From Spongiibacter nanhainus (GTDB taxonomy: Bacteria > Pseudomonadota > Gammaproteobacteria > Pseudomonadales > Spongiibacteraceae): DNA of 64,000 bases. This document shows positions 35,641 to 44,562 of the stretch, piece after piece; positions within the stretch are counted from its first letter, which is position 1; the number at the start of each line of letters is the position of its first letter. The stretch covers positions 2,383,001 to 2,447,000 of the forward strand of contig NZ_CP066167.1 of assembly GCF_016132545.1 (NCBI RefSeq), in the 5' to 3' direction. Below the pieces are notes generated by a model, which did not search any database, was not told where the DNA came from, and worked only from the letters and a program-made list of their open reading frames with translations. The position numbers were made by a program, and so were the translations under genes.

Positions 35641-36837
35641 TCAAACCCGTTCGATGATGGTGGCAATGCCGATCCCACCGCCGGCACATAAACTCACCAA
35701 GCCCCGCTTCAGATTGCGGCGCTCCAGCTCATCCAGCACGGTGCCCAACAGCATCGCACCGGTAGCACCGATGGGATGCCCCATCGCTATCGCGCCACCG
35801 TTGACGTTGATCTTTTCGTCAGGGATATCGAGCGCCGCCTGATATCGCAACACCACCGAGGCAAAGGCCTCGTTCAGTTCAAATAGGTCAATATCGGCAA
35901 CAGACAAACCGGCCTTGGCCAGGGCTTTCTCGGTGGCCGGTGCCGGTCCGGTTAGCATGATGGTGGGCTCGCTGCCGGTTACCGCACAGCTGACAATCCG
36001 CGCCCTGGGCGTGAGTTGATTGTCTTTGCCGGCCTGTTCACTGCCCACCAGCACCAAGCTGGCGCCATCGACAATGCCGGAGGAGTTACCCGGGGTGTGG
36101 ACGCAGTGGATATCCTCCAGCTGCGGGTAGCGCAATTTAGCAACGCCACCGTGACCAAAGTCGTTAAACATTTTGAATGCGGGCTTGAGGGTGGCCAGCG
36201 CATCCAGAGAGGTCTCGCGGATCAGCTCGTCCCTATCCAGAATGCTGACACCGTTCATGTCCACCACCGGCACCATCGATTTAAAGTAGCCGGCATCCCG
36301 GGCAGCAGCAGCGCGCTGTTGGGAGCGCAGCGCATAGCTATCGACATCCTCGCGGCTAAAACCATCGAGGGTCGCTATCATGTCGGCGCCGAGCCCTTGG
36401 GAGATAAAGTAGGATTTCATGGCCACCCAGGGGTCGCCGGTTGCACCACCACTGGCGCCGATACCCAGCCGCGACATGGATTCAACACCACCCGCTGCAA
36501 CCAAATCCTCAAAGCCCGCCGACACCTTCGCCGCCGCCATATTGACCGCATCGAGGCCGCCCGCGCAGAAGCGGTGCAATTGCGCCCCCACTGCTTGATC
36601 GCTCCAGCCGGCATAGATCAACGCCGCCTTGGCGATGTTCTGCCCCTGTTCCTTGACCGGCTCACCACAGGCCAGTATCAGGTCTTCGACTTGAGAGGTG
36701 TCCAGGTCGTGACGCTGCTGCATGGCGTGCAGTAGGTTGCTGACCAGATCAATGGGTTTGACCTCGTAGAGGGCACCGCCGGGCTTACCTTTGCCTCGGG
36801 GCGTGCGGATTGCATCGTAGATAAATGCGTCTGCCAT
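35641..36837 (-). CDS. acetyl-CoA C-acyltransferase (thiolase)
   Basis: 398 residues. The nucleophile Cys91 is in [14 protein letters not shown]; the His of [15 protein letters not shown] and the second Cys of SLCAGGGIG complete the site. It is a thiolase of the FadA/AtoB superfamily and is upstream of the fadB-like gene on the minus strand, which fits the beta-oxidation order. The AraC-type gene at 36996-38054 is upstream on the same strand and may control the pair. Confidence 0.92.
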   Translation of the reverse strand: MADAFIYDAIRTPRGKGKPGGALYEVKPIDLVSNLLHAMQQRHDLDTSQVEDLILACGEPVKEQGQNIAKAALIYAGWSDQAVGAQLHRFCAGGLDAVNMAAAKVSAGFEDLVAAGGVESMSRLGIGASGGATGDPWVAMKSYFISQGLGADMIATLDGFSREDVDSYALRSQQRAAAARDAGYFKSMVPVVDMNGVSILDRDELIRETSLDALATLKPAFKMFNDFGHGGVAKLRYPQLEDIHCVHTPGNSSGIVDGASLVLVGSEQAGKDNQLTPRARIVSCAVTGSEPTIMLTGPAPATEKALAKAGLSVADIDLFELNEAFASVVLRYQAALDIPDEKINVNGGAIAMGHPIGATGAMLLGTVLDELERRNLKRGLVSLCAGGGIGIATIIERV

Positions 36838-36995
36838 GGGATGTGCTCACTGATTGCTACCAATGGCGCCCCACTCTACCCAGCGGGCGTCAGTGAACAA
36901 TGACATTAGGGGTCAAGGAGATAACAAAAACCGATGACCAGCTGAGCGCTTCACAGCCAGTTTGCAGACATAAGCCCCAGTTGAGGCGTGTTGTG

Positions 36996-38054
36996 CTATT
37001 GCGCCCCTTCTCCGGCGTCGCGCTCCTGTTGCCGGTACTCACCGGGCGTCATCCCGGTCCATTTCTTAAAACAGCGGTGAAAGGCCGATGGGTCGGTGAA
37101 CCCCATCAATGCCGCGATGGCATTGATGGACAGTTCGGAGTTGCTGAGATAGGCCACGGCGGCATCGCGACGACACTCGTCTTTAAGCTGCTGAAAGGTG
37201 GTGCCCTCTTTTTTCAGACGCCGCCGCAAGGTCGGCGCCGACATATTCAACGACTCGGTAATACGCTCAAAACTGGGAAAGCCCTGGGAAAAATCCTGGC
37301 CGATCATTGCTCTCACCCGCGCCACAATACTGCCGTCATCCCGGTTGTGCTGCATGACCATTAACGGATAGGGCGCGGCGCGGAGAAACTCCTTTAAGCT
37401 GCGCTCATTCTGTACCAGGGGATAAGACAAATAGCGGTTTTCGAACACAAATTCGTCCCGCAGTTGGCCAAAATATACCGGGCAATCAAACAGAGCCTGG
37501 TACTTGGCAATACGGCCCCGACCCTCGGGGGCCTGTCCAGCAAACCGGACTTCCTTGAGGTCGATACTGCCCCCCACTAACCAGCAGAAAAAGCGGTGCC
37601 AAATGCACAGGCCGTAGACATCGGCCAGATCCACTTTGTCGCCAGCAAAGCCCTTTTTGACGCTGCCGTAGCCCACTATCGCATTGTCTTTGCGGGTATC
37701 CAGGTGGATATGGGCATCGGAGTTAAAAAAGATGCGGAAAAATTCGCAGGCCCGGCGAATCGCCTTACCCAGGTTCTCGCAGCCCAGCAGGCAGTAGCAC
37801 ATCATCCGGAACGCCCCCGGAGACACGCTGTGCCCCAGCATCAGCCCAAAGGCCTGGTCCTGCAACAGGCTGAGTACCTGCTGGTACAAGCGGGTGTACT
37901 GCATGGCGGATATGCTGGCCTGGTAATCCGCGCCCCGGGGATTGAAAGGGTTGAAGGAGATACCTGCCGATTTGAGAATACCGTTGTGGTCGTATCCCCG
38001 CTCGGTGGCCAAGCTTAACAGCGATTTTGCGTAGCGGGTGGGGACCGCTTCCAT
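36996..38054 (-). CDS. AraC family transcriptional regulator (arabinose-binding-type N-terminal domain)
   Basis: 352 residues. The N-terminal domain (GYDHNGILKSAGISFNPFNPRGADYQASISAMQYTRLYQQV) belongs to the AraC-type effector domain found in OruR/ArgR-like regulators; the C-terminal part holds two helix-turn-helix motifs (ITESLNMSAPTLRRRLKKEG and SINAIAALMGFTDPSAFHRCFKKWTGMTPGEYR). Its position next to the thiolase/FadB-like pair suggests regulation of fatty-acid use (inference). Confidence 0.9.
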   Translation of the reverse strand: MEAVPTRYAKSLLSLATERGYDHNGILKSAGISFNPFNPRGADYQASISAMQYTRLYQQVLSLLQDQAFGLMLGHSVSPGAFRMMCYCLLGCENLGKAIRRACEFFRIFFNSDAHIHLDTRKDNAIVGYGSVKKGFAGDKVDLADVYGLCIWHRFFCWLVGGSIDLKEVRFAGQAPEGRGRIAKYQALFDCPVYFGQLRDEFVFENRYLSYPLVQNERSLKEFLRAAPYPLMVMQHNRDDGSIVARVRAMIGQDFSQGFPSFERITESLNMSAPTLRRRLKKEGTTFQQLKDECRRDAAVAYLSNSELSINAIAALMGFTDPSAFHRCFKKWTGMTPGEYRQQERDAGEGAQ

Positions 38055-38197
38055 ATCGAGATTACTCAGTGTCCGCTCCGTTTATTGCTGGTTATTGCGA
38101 AATGGGTTGTGGAATAGTAACACTCGCTGATTTAGTCTGGTAAGTTATTAGAACGAATGCCACGGGAGCAGCCATTACGTGATGGCAATCCAGGACA

Positions 38198-38839
38198 ATG
38201 ACAGACGCGCGATATGACCTTTATCTAAGCGGAGAACTGGCGCTCGGTTGCGACCGAGAGGCCGCCTTGCGCCAGCTGTCAGCGCTCTTTAAGCGTCCCC
38301 CGGAGCAAGTGCAGAAATTGCTCGCAGGGAAAGCCACCCGCATTCGCAAAGCCCTGAGTGAAGACGAGTTAAATCGCTACCAACAGGGTTTTGACAAGCT
38401 GGGCATATTAACCGAGGCCCGACTCTGCGAGCCTGAGAAGACCCAGGACAGGACCGCCGCCGCGATTGCCGAGCACGCGGCCGCAGCCAGCAGTGAGCCC
38501 CTGGCACTGACCCCGGTCGGCACCCCCGTTCTCCGACAGCAAGAGCGCCCCGCTCAAGCCAAGGCAAATATTGACGTCCCCGATCTCAGTCTTTCCAGCG
38601 TGGGCAGCCAACTTTCAGAGTCCAGACCCACCACAGCCATTGCACCTGACACCAGCCACCTTAGCGTCGCAGAGGCCGGCGCCGATCTAGGCGGACAACA
38701 CCAGTCAGTGGAGCGTGACCTGGATGCCATGACCGCCAAACTCAGCGTTGCCGAAGTCGGCACCCCCCTCCGCGAGGCCAAGGCCCCGGCGCCGGTGTCG
38801 GCGCCGAATACCAGCCATCTGGCCCTAAAGGACGGCTAA
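38198..38839 (+). CDS. hypothetical protein with five repeats of about 26 residues
   Basis: 213 residues. The first 76 residues (YDLYLSGELALGCDREAALRQLSALFKRPPEQVQKLLAGK ... LNRYQQGFDKLGILTEARL) look like a compact helical domain. From residue 100 an Ala/Pro-rich part carries repeat cores at residues 102, 130, 155, 182 and 208 (LALTPVGTPVL, LSLSSVGSQL, LSVAEAGADL, LSVAEVGTPL, LALKDG), spaced 28, 25, 27 and 26 residues apart. No signal peptide or membrane helix. The 3' end overlaps the convergent histidine-kinase gene by 15 bases. Function unknown. Confidence 0.7.
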   Translation: MTDARYDLYLSGELALGCDREAALRQLSALFKRPPEQVQKLLAGKATRIRKALSEDELNRYQQGFDKLGILTEARLCEPEKTQDRTAAAIAEHAAAASSEPLALTPVGTPVLRQQERPAQAKANIDVPDLSLSSVGSQLSESRPTTAIAPDTSHLSVAEAGADLGGQHQSVERDLDAMTAKLSVAEVGTPLREAKAPAPVSAPNTSHLALKDG

Positions 38840-40234
38840 CGCCGGCTCTGCAGCCCGGGCCGTTCGCGGCAGGCGTACCACAACTCTGAGTCCCGGATGG
38901 TTGTCCTCCAACAAAATTTCACCGTCGTGGAGTTTTACCACTGCCAGCACCAGGCTGAGCCCCAGACCATTGCCGGGATGGCGCCCCCGGCTGCTTTCAA
39001 CCCGGAAAAAGCGCTGAAAGACCTTATCGCGATCGGCCCGGGGAATGCCCTCGCCGCTGTCCGCCACCGCGATGCGGTAATAGTCCGGCTCGACCGATAG
39101 GCCCACATGAATGGTGCCACCGTGGGGCGTATATTTAATGGCGTTGTCCACCAGATTGGCGACCGCCTGAAACAGCAGATTGCGATCGCCGTTGATGCTA
39201 CCCACCCGGGCCAACGCGGTTTGGAAGTGCTGATCCTTGTCGGCAGCCAGGGGCTCGTAGAGGTCCACGACGTCGGTAACCAGGGTGCACAATTCCACGG
39301 CTCCAAAACCAGAGCGGCGATTACCAGACTCCACCTGGGCAATCCGAAGTAGTGCACCAAAGGTCCCCAGCAGGCCGTCCGCCTCTTCCAACAGTCCGGC
39401 AATCCGATCACGCAACTCGGGAGAGTCACACTCGGTATGGAGCTCGCTTAACTGATTGCGAAGCCGAGTCAGCGGTGTACGCAAATCGTGGGCAATATTG
39501 TCCGAGACTTGCCTGACACCATTCATCAACACTTCGATCCGGTCCAGCATCTTGTTGACGTTTTCCGCCAAGTGTTTCATGTCGCCGCGGGCGTGGGACG
39601 AGTCCACCCGCTCGGAGAAATCCCCCATCATGATGCGGCGCAAACTGGTATTGAAGTTCTCAATCTGGCGAAGGGTGAGGGCCGCGGTGATTGCACCGCC
39701 GATGGTGCCAACAAAGATGGTGGCCACCATGCTGCGGATCAACGCCCCCGCCACCAACTTGGTGCTGTTCAGCACATCAGCATAATGGCGGGCCACCATA
39801 ACGTGCTCGCCACTCTCCAACTGAATCGACCGGGCAATAAACTCAGTGCCTACCGGATCGGTAATACTGGTCAGTGTCTCTAAATCAAAGCCCTGCCAGC
39901 CGCTGCGGTATTCAGTGGTATCGGGCCAGCGATCCAAATTGCCAGCTATTTTCTGTTTGTTCTCGTCGCCGACAAAATAGAAAAAACGGATCAGGCGCTT
40001 GGGTCCGCCGTGTTCAGCGACAAAACTGTCCACAGCCGGCACCCCGCCTTGCTGGTAGGCGGTAGTGAGCTGACTGAGCTCGTCGTTGACGGACTGGTGG
40101 ACCTCTTTGAAGAAGTCGTAGGCAATGAAGGCGTAAATGGTGGTTAACACCAGAAACACCGATACACTCAGCCAGGCAACATAGCCCACCAGAAAGCGAA
40201 AAGTGAAACTGCTGAAAATCTTAGTCAGCAGCAT
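38825..40234 (-). CDS. sensor histidine kinase
   Basis: 469 residues with two membrane helices (about 18-39 and 165-187), a periplasmic sensor of about 125 residues, a HAMP region, the phospho-acceptor His249 in DNIAHDLRTPLTRLRNQL, and an ATP-binding domain (LFQAVANLVDNAIKYTPHGG, VADSGEGIP, GNGLGLSLVLAVV). It overlaps the response-regulator gene upstream by 14 bases, so the two form one operon. The signal is unknown. Confidence 0.93.
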   Translation of the reverse strand: MLLTKIFSSFTFRFLVGYVAWLSVSVFLVLTTIYAFIAYDFFKEVHQSVNDELSQLTTAYQQGGVPAVDSFVAEHGGPKRLIRFFYFVGDENKQKIAGNLDRWPDTTEYRSGWQGFDLETLTSITDPVGTEFIARSIQLESGEHVMVARHYADVLNSTKLVAGALIRSMVATIFVGTIGGAITAALTLRQIENFNTSLRRIMMGDFSERVDSSHARGDMKHLAENVNKMLDRIEVLMNGVRQVSDNIAHDLRTPLTRLRNQLSELHTECDSPELRDRIAGLLEEADGLLGTFGALLRIAQVESGNRRSGFGAVELCTLVTDVVDLYEPLAADKDQHFQTALARVGSINGDRNLLFQAVANLVDNAIKYTPHGGTIHVGLSVEPDYYRIAVADSGEGIPRADRDKVFQRFFRVESSRGRHPGNGLGLSLVLAVVKLHDGEILLEDNHPGLRVVVRLPRTARAAEPALAVL

Positions 40235-40898
40235 CGAGCATGTATCCCGCGCCGCGTACGGTATTCAACAACTGCCGGTCAAAGCCCTTGTCGATCTTTT
40301 GCCGCAAACGGCTGATATGGACATCAATAACATTGGTCTGGGGATCGAAATGGTAGTCCCAGACATTCTCCAACAGCATGGTCCGGGTCACCACCTGCCC
40401 GGCATGGCGCATCAGATACTCCAACAGCTTATATTCCCGGGGCTGTAGATTGAGGACCTGACCTGAGCGGGTCACCTTGTGGGCCAATAGGTCCATCTCC
40501 AGGTCGGCCACTTTCAATCGGGTCACCGTTGAGCCGGTTTCCTGGCGTCTTAGGATCACTTCTATGCGAGCCAGCAACTCGGCAAAGGCAAAGGGTTTGA
40601 CCAGATAATCATCGCCGCCGGCCTTGAGGCCTTTCACCCTGTCGTCAACTTCACCCAGTGCGCTGAGTATGAGTACCGGGGTATTGTCGTTTGAGGCCCG
40701 CAGCGTCTGAATAATGGTCAAACCGTCCACGTTGGGCAGCATTCTGTCCACAATCAGCGCATCGTAGGTCTCTGCCGTCGCCTTCACCAAGCCGGTCTTG
40801 CCATCGTCGACATGATCGATCTGGTAGCCGCTTTCCCGCAGCCCCTTGACGATGTATTCGGCCACGCTGGCGTCGTCTTCTATCAATAAAATGCGCAT
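40221..40898 (-). CDS. OmpR-family response regulator
   Basis: 225 residues. The receiver domain has the acidic pair in LLIEDDAS, phospho-acceptor Asp51 (YDALIVDRMLPN) and the conserved Lys in YLVKPFAFAEL. The C-terminal winged helix is of the OmpR/PhoB type (LQPREYKLLEYLMRHAGQVVTRTMLLENVWDYHFDPQTNVIDVHISRLRQKI). Partner of the adjacent kinase. The divergent gene at 41082 is a candidate target. Confidence 0.94.
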   Translation of the reverse strand: MRILLIEDDASVAEYIVKGLRESGYQIDHVDDGKTGLVKATAETYDALIVDRMLPNVDGLTIIQTLRASNDNTPVLILSALGEVDDRVKGLKAGGDDYLVKPFAFAELLARIEVILRRQETGSTVTRLKVADLEMDLLAHKVTRSGQVLNLQPREYKLLEYLMRHAGQVVTRTMLLENVWDYHFDPQTNVIDVHISRLRQKIDKGFDRQLLNTVRGAGYMLDAAD

Positions 40899-41081
40899 TA
40901 CTTCACATTCCTGTTATTCGGGCGGTTGTTGTTGTTTTGCCTTATCACCAGGCAGTTTGCCGGCTGGCGCCAGGCACGTCCGTAGCCTTCCCCAATGACG
41001 GCTGTACATTTACTTATTCCGACTCCAGGGCGCGATCACTAGTCTGAGCATATTGACGGGTCACAGAATAAATTACGGAAA

Positions 41082-41582
41082 ATGGTCGCGCCAATGAAAC
41101 CGCGAAATTCAAGCAGTGACAAGTGCACACCCCGCCTAAGGATTGGCTATATCACCGCCGCCCTTGCCCTGTTGTTGTCCAACTCAGCCTGTTTTGCCGA
41201 TTCCCGCTGGTCCGGCGACGCCGGCAGCCTGACCCTGCCCCGCAACCACCAACCGGGATACCAGCCCACCATACGCTTTTGCATTGAATTAGATAAGGAA
41301 TCTGGCCGCTACAATGCCCACAATGACATCCAGGCGCGATTTAATCGCATTTGGATGAACCAGCATAAAGCCAAGACCAACAACGACGCCCAAGCAGAGC
41401 TGCTAAAGCTTGCCGTTAAAGCCCTGTACAAATCCTTCTATCAGCGCAGTGCCGGAGCCCAGCGTTTCCTGCCCGACCAGGACGGCCGGATAAAAATACA
41501 GCGGGTGAGTCGCTACCAACTGGATTACAACGTCAGAGCCAATAGCGACGCCCTTCAACTCGGTGTAGATCTCAGTTTTTAG
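41082..41582 (+). CDS. hypothetical exported protein
   Basis: 166 residues with a signal peptide whose hydrophobic core is IGYITAALALLLSNSAC and cleavage near CFADS. The mature part holds a 25-30 residue stretch (YNAHNDIQARFNRIWMNQHK) and a C-terminal beta-like end (YQLDYNVRANSDALQLGVDLSF). Two ATGs, at 41082 and 41094, can start it. I do not recognise the family. It is divergent from the two-component pair, as is common for a regulated target gene. Confidence 0.65.
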   Translation: MVAPMKPRNSSSDKCTPRLRIGYITAALALLLSNSACFADSRWSGDAGSLTLPRNHQPGYQPTIRFCIELDKESGRYNAHNDIQARFNRIWMNQHKAKTNNDAQAELLKLAVKALYKSFYQRSAGAQRFLPDQDGRIKIQRVSRYQLDYNVRANSDALQLGVDLSF

Positions 41583-41659
41583 CTGAGCCTAGTCCAAGTC
41601 CGCCTACGTTTTTTACAACAGTGACGGTACACTGTCGTCCGCTAAACTGGACGAAACAA

Positions 41660-42139
41660 ATGACCGAGAACAACATTCAAATGCTCCCCGCCGGTGTCTG
41701 GCGCCGCTTTGCCGCCATGGTGTACGACGGCTTTTTACTTTTTGCGGCGCTGTTTGTCGCTACCCTGATTCCCGAGCTTATCCTCAATGCCGATAATCTG
41801 GGCAGTACCCCGGCCAACGACTCGGTGGTCCACCAAATCAACCAGCCGTTTCACGGCCTGCTCTACCAGCTTTACTTGCTGGCGGTGATCGTGGTGTTCT
41901 ACGGCTATTTCTGGCGCAAGGGCGGCCAGACCCTGGGCATGCAGGCCTGGCGGCTGCGTTTGCGGGATATTGATGGCGGGGCTCCCAGTTGGGGGCAGTG
42001 CCTGATTCGCATTTTGGTGGGCAGCCTGTCGCTGCTGCTGGGGGGACTGGGCTATTTTTGGGTCTGGATCGACAAAGAGGGCCGCGCCTGGCACGACATC
42101 GCCTCCCGCACTCGCCTTGACCGGCTGCCAAAGGACTAG
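41660..42139 (+). CDS. RDD family membrane protein
   Basis: 159 residues from the ATG at 41660. RRFAAMVYDGFLLFAALFVATLIPELIL is the first RDD-type helix with the Arg/Asp pair, followed by a second helix (LLYQLYLLAVIVVFYGYFWRKGGQTLGMQAWRLRL) and a third (SLSLLLGGLGYFWVWID). The family is thought to transport small ions or solutes, with no firm substrate. It faces lptG convergently with a 49-base gap. Confidence 0.88.
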   Translation: MTENNIQMLPAGVWRRFAAMVYDGFLLFAALFVATLIPELILNADNLGSTPANDSVVHQINQPFHGLLYQLYLLAVIVVFYGYFWRKGGQTLGMQAWRLRLRDIDGGAPSWGQCLIRILVGSLSLLLGGLGYFWVWIDKEGRAWHDIASRTRLDRLPKD

Positions 42140-42188
42140 CCGGCCACCAAACCATTCCATCAACTCACTAAATTCATCAACTTAGTCC

Positions 42189-43250
42189 TTAGGCGCGCCG
42201 CATCATCAGCAGTGTACCGATCACGAAACAAATGGCGATGGGGGTAAGGCTGGCATAGATTGGGTCAAAGCCATAAACCATGCTAGAAGGCCCGAGAATA
42301 TCTTGCAGGGTGCGGAACACTATGCCCACCATCACCCCGACAAAGACGCGAAAACCCATGGTGACATTGCGCAGCGGACCAAAAATAAACGATATCGCCA
42401 CAAAGACCATACCCAGTATCGTTATCGGTTGAAGCAGTTTATTCCAGAACGCCAGCTGATAATCCCCCGCATTGAGGCCCTGCTGGCGCAGGTAGTCGGC
42501 GTACTGCCACAAACCGCTGATCGACAGATCATCGGGCTCCAGCACCAGGATATTGAGCAGCTCCGGGCTCAGCCCAGTCTCCCACTGCAGCTCAGGGTAT
42601 AGCTGCTGCACCGCGCCCTCTTCACCCAGGGACACCTTCCTCACATCCTCCAGCGACCACAGCCCGCCGAGGTAACTGGCCCGCTCGGCAAAAGTACTGC
42701 CCACCAGTTGCCGCTGGTCGTCAAAGTGATAGATGCTGACCCCGTAGAGCACGCCGTTGGGCTGCACCGCATTGAAGTGCATAAATTCGTTGCTTTCCCG
42801 GTGCCACATACCATGACGAGAGTGAATGGCCGCGCTTTTTTGCAATGCCAGCGCCCGCTGACTCTCGGCGATCTGCTGGGTCGCCGGGGCGATGTATTCC
42901 GCTGTCACCAAACCGATCAGGGTGAGCAACAAGGTGGGGCGGATTACCGCCACCACCAGACGCAGGGTCGACACCCCGGCCGCTCGCATCACCACCAGCT
43001 CGCTGCTGCTGGCCAACATTCCCAGGCCGGCCAGACACCCCACCAGCGAGGCAAAAGGCAGGTATTGGTAGATACTGCCCGGCGCCACCAATGCGACATA
43101 TTTAAGCACTTCGACAAAGTTGTAGTCGCCGCGGATTTCTTTCAGTTCATCGATCAACTCTGAAAGCAGATCGATACCCACAATCACCATCAGCACCAAC
43201 AGAATGGCGCCGGTGACGGTACGACCGATGTAGCGATTAAGAATCAGCAT
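42189..43250 (-). CDS. lptG: LPS export ABC transporter permease LptG
   Basis: 353 residues with six membrane helices arranged as in LptG, an N-terminal pair (GRTVTGAILLVLMVIVGIDLLSELIDELKEI), a large periplasmic beta-jellyroll domain, and a C-terminal membrane set (LLQPITILGMVFVAISFIFGPL). With LptF and LptB it pulls lipopolysaccharide out of the inner membrane. It overlaps lptF by 14 bases. Confidence 0.96.
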   Translation of the reverse strand: MLILNRYIGRTVTGAILLVLMVIVGIDLLSELIDELKEIRGDYNFVEVLKYVALVAPGSIYQYLPFASLVGCLAGLGMLASSSELVVMRAAGVSTLRLVVAVIRPTLLLTLIGLVTAEYIAPATQQIAESQRALALQKSAAIHSRHGMWHRESNEFMHFNAVQPNGVLYGVSIYHFDDQRQLVGSTFAERASYLGGLWSLEDVRKVSLGEEGAVQQLYPELQWETGLSPELLNILVLEPDDLSISGLWQYADYLRQQGLNAGDYQLAFWNKLLQPITILGMVFVAISFIFGPLRNVTMGFRVFVGVMVGIVFRTLQDILGPSSMVYGFDPIYASLTPIAICFVIGTLLMMRRA

Positions 43251-44358
43251 AGCGAGCCCGTCTAAACCGCAACCAAATGTGTCGGCGTATACTGTCCCAA
43301 TACAGCAGTAACAACCCCGTCACCAAAAACAGCAGGTGGACGGCCCCCATACCCGGAAAAACCGGCCACTGCCCCTTGGCAATAGCATCCCTTACGGCAT
43401 TGAGCCCCACCAAATAAAACATGTAGAGAATAAAGGCGGGAAACATCTTGCTATAACGTCCACTGCGGTGATTGGTTTTGCTCAGCGCTACCGCGATTAA
43501 GGTGGCGATCGGCACCAGCAAGGCCAGTGATACCCGCCACTGCAGTGCGGCGATATCTTCCAGGTCGCCAGAACCCCACAGGTCCCGGGTGTCTTTGCCG
43601 TCCAATTCCTGTCGGTAGGTCTTGATCTCCGGGTCCCGTAACAACTGGCTCAGATGCTCAAAGCGGGTCACCTGAAAATCCATATGCCCCGGCACTCCCA
43701 CATAGCGCACGCCAGAGTCCAAAATCAGATGGCGAAGACCGCTGTCCTCATCGATATTAAAGCGGCCGCGATCGGCGGTTATCACCGACACCAAGGGTCT
43801 CTCATCCTCGGCCACCGGCTCAGGTTGGGCAATAAAGACGCCGCTCATGCTCTGGTCGCTGCGCTGAGTGCTCTCGATATAAGTGACCCGACCACTGTCT
43901 TTATCCACCCGAAAGCGCCCTTCCACTGCGGCCTTCACACCAATTTCGGCGCGACTCTCCGCCAGCTTTTGGGCGTAAGCCTGAATGCCCGCCGGGGTTA
44001 CCACCATACTGATATAGGCAACCACAGCGGCCACCATCAACGCCGGCAGTTGGGTCATAAACAGCAGCCGGCGCCGACTCATGCCACAGGCACTCATCAC
44101 CGTCATTTCGCTGTCGACATAAAGGCGACCGCAGGCCAGTAATACACTGATAAACAGCCCCAGAGGCAGCACCACCTCCAGGAAGCCAGGCAAGCGGTAA
44201 AACATGATCAAAAACAAAACGTCCGGCGCAAAGTCCCCCGCCGCCACCTGGGCCAGGTACTTGACGAAGCGGCCACTCATAATGATCGCCAACAAGGTCA
44301 GCGTGACAGCGAATACCGACTTCAGTATTTCCGTTGCCAGATAGCGGAATAAGATCAA
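43237..44358 (-). CDS. lptF: LPS export ABC transporter permease LptF
   Basis: 373 residues. I start it at the TTG at 44358 because GGAGAAGG lies directly upstream and it yields MILFRYLATEILKSV, the usual LptF N terminus; a farther upstream TTG at 44391 adds eleven unconserved residues. It has six membrane helices and a periplasmic jellyroll (ESTQRSDQSMSGVFIAQPEP). Divergent from pepA, as in many gammaproteobacteria. Confidence 0.95.
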   Translation of the reverse strand: MILFRYLATEILKSVFAVTLTLLAIIMSGRFVKYLAQVAAGDFAPDVLFLIMFYRLPGFLEVVLPLGLFISVLLACGRLYVDSEMTVMSACGMSRRRLLFMTQLPALMVAAVVAYISMVVTPAGIQAYAQKLAESRAEIGVKAAVEGRFRVDKDSGRVTYIESTQRSDQSMSGVFIAQPEPVAEDERPLVSVITADRGRFNIDEDSGLRHLILDSGVRYVGVPGHMDFQVTRFEHLSQLLRDPEIKTYRQELDGKDTRDLWGSGDLEDIAALQWRVSLALLVPIATLIAVALSKTNHRSGRYSKMFPAFILYMFYLVGLNAVRDAIAKGQWPVFPGMGAVHLLFLVTGLLLLYWDSIRRHIWLRFRRARYADS

Positions 44359-44466
44359 AGCCTTCTCCAGAGGCGGGTACACCGGTTCCAAGCGCCGATG
44401 ATACCCTTTACACTATTTTGGTTGTAACCGCCCGAGATTATTGCGTTTCTACTACATACCTGCGTG

Positions 44467-44472
44467 TATACT
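44467..44472 (+). promoter_or_regulatory. possible -10 element for pepA
   Basis: TATACT lies 90 bases upstream of the pepA ATG; a TTGCGT 20 bases earlier is a poor -35 with too long a spacer. Included as weak evidence only. Confidence 0.25.
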
Positions 44473-44562
44473 CGAGCGCGGCGACTAGGGCAGTTAGGGC
44501 GATAGCACCGCCACGATAGCGCGGCATTATCGCCAATATGAACATACTCTGCGAGAGAATAG

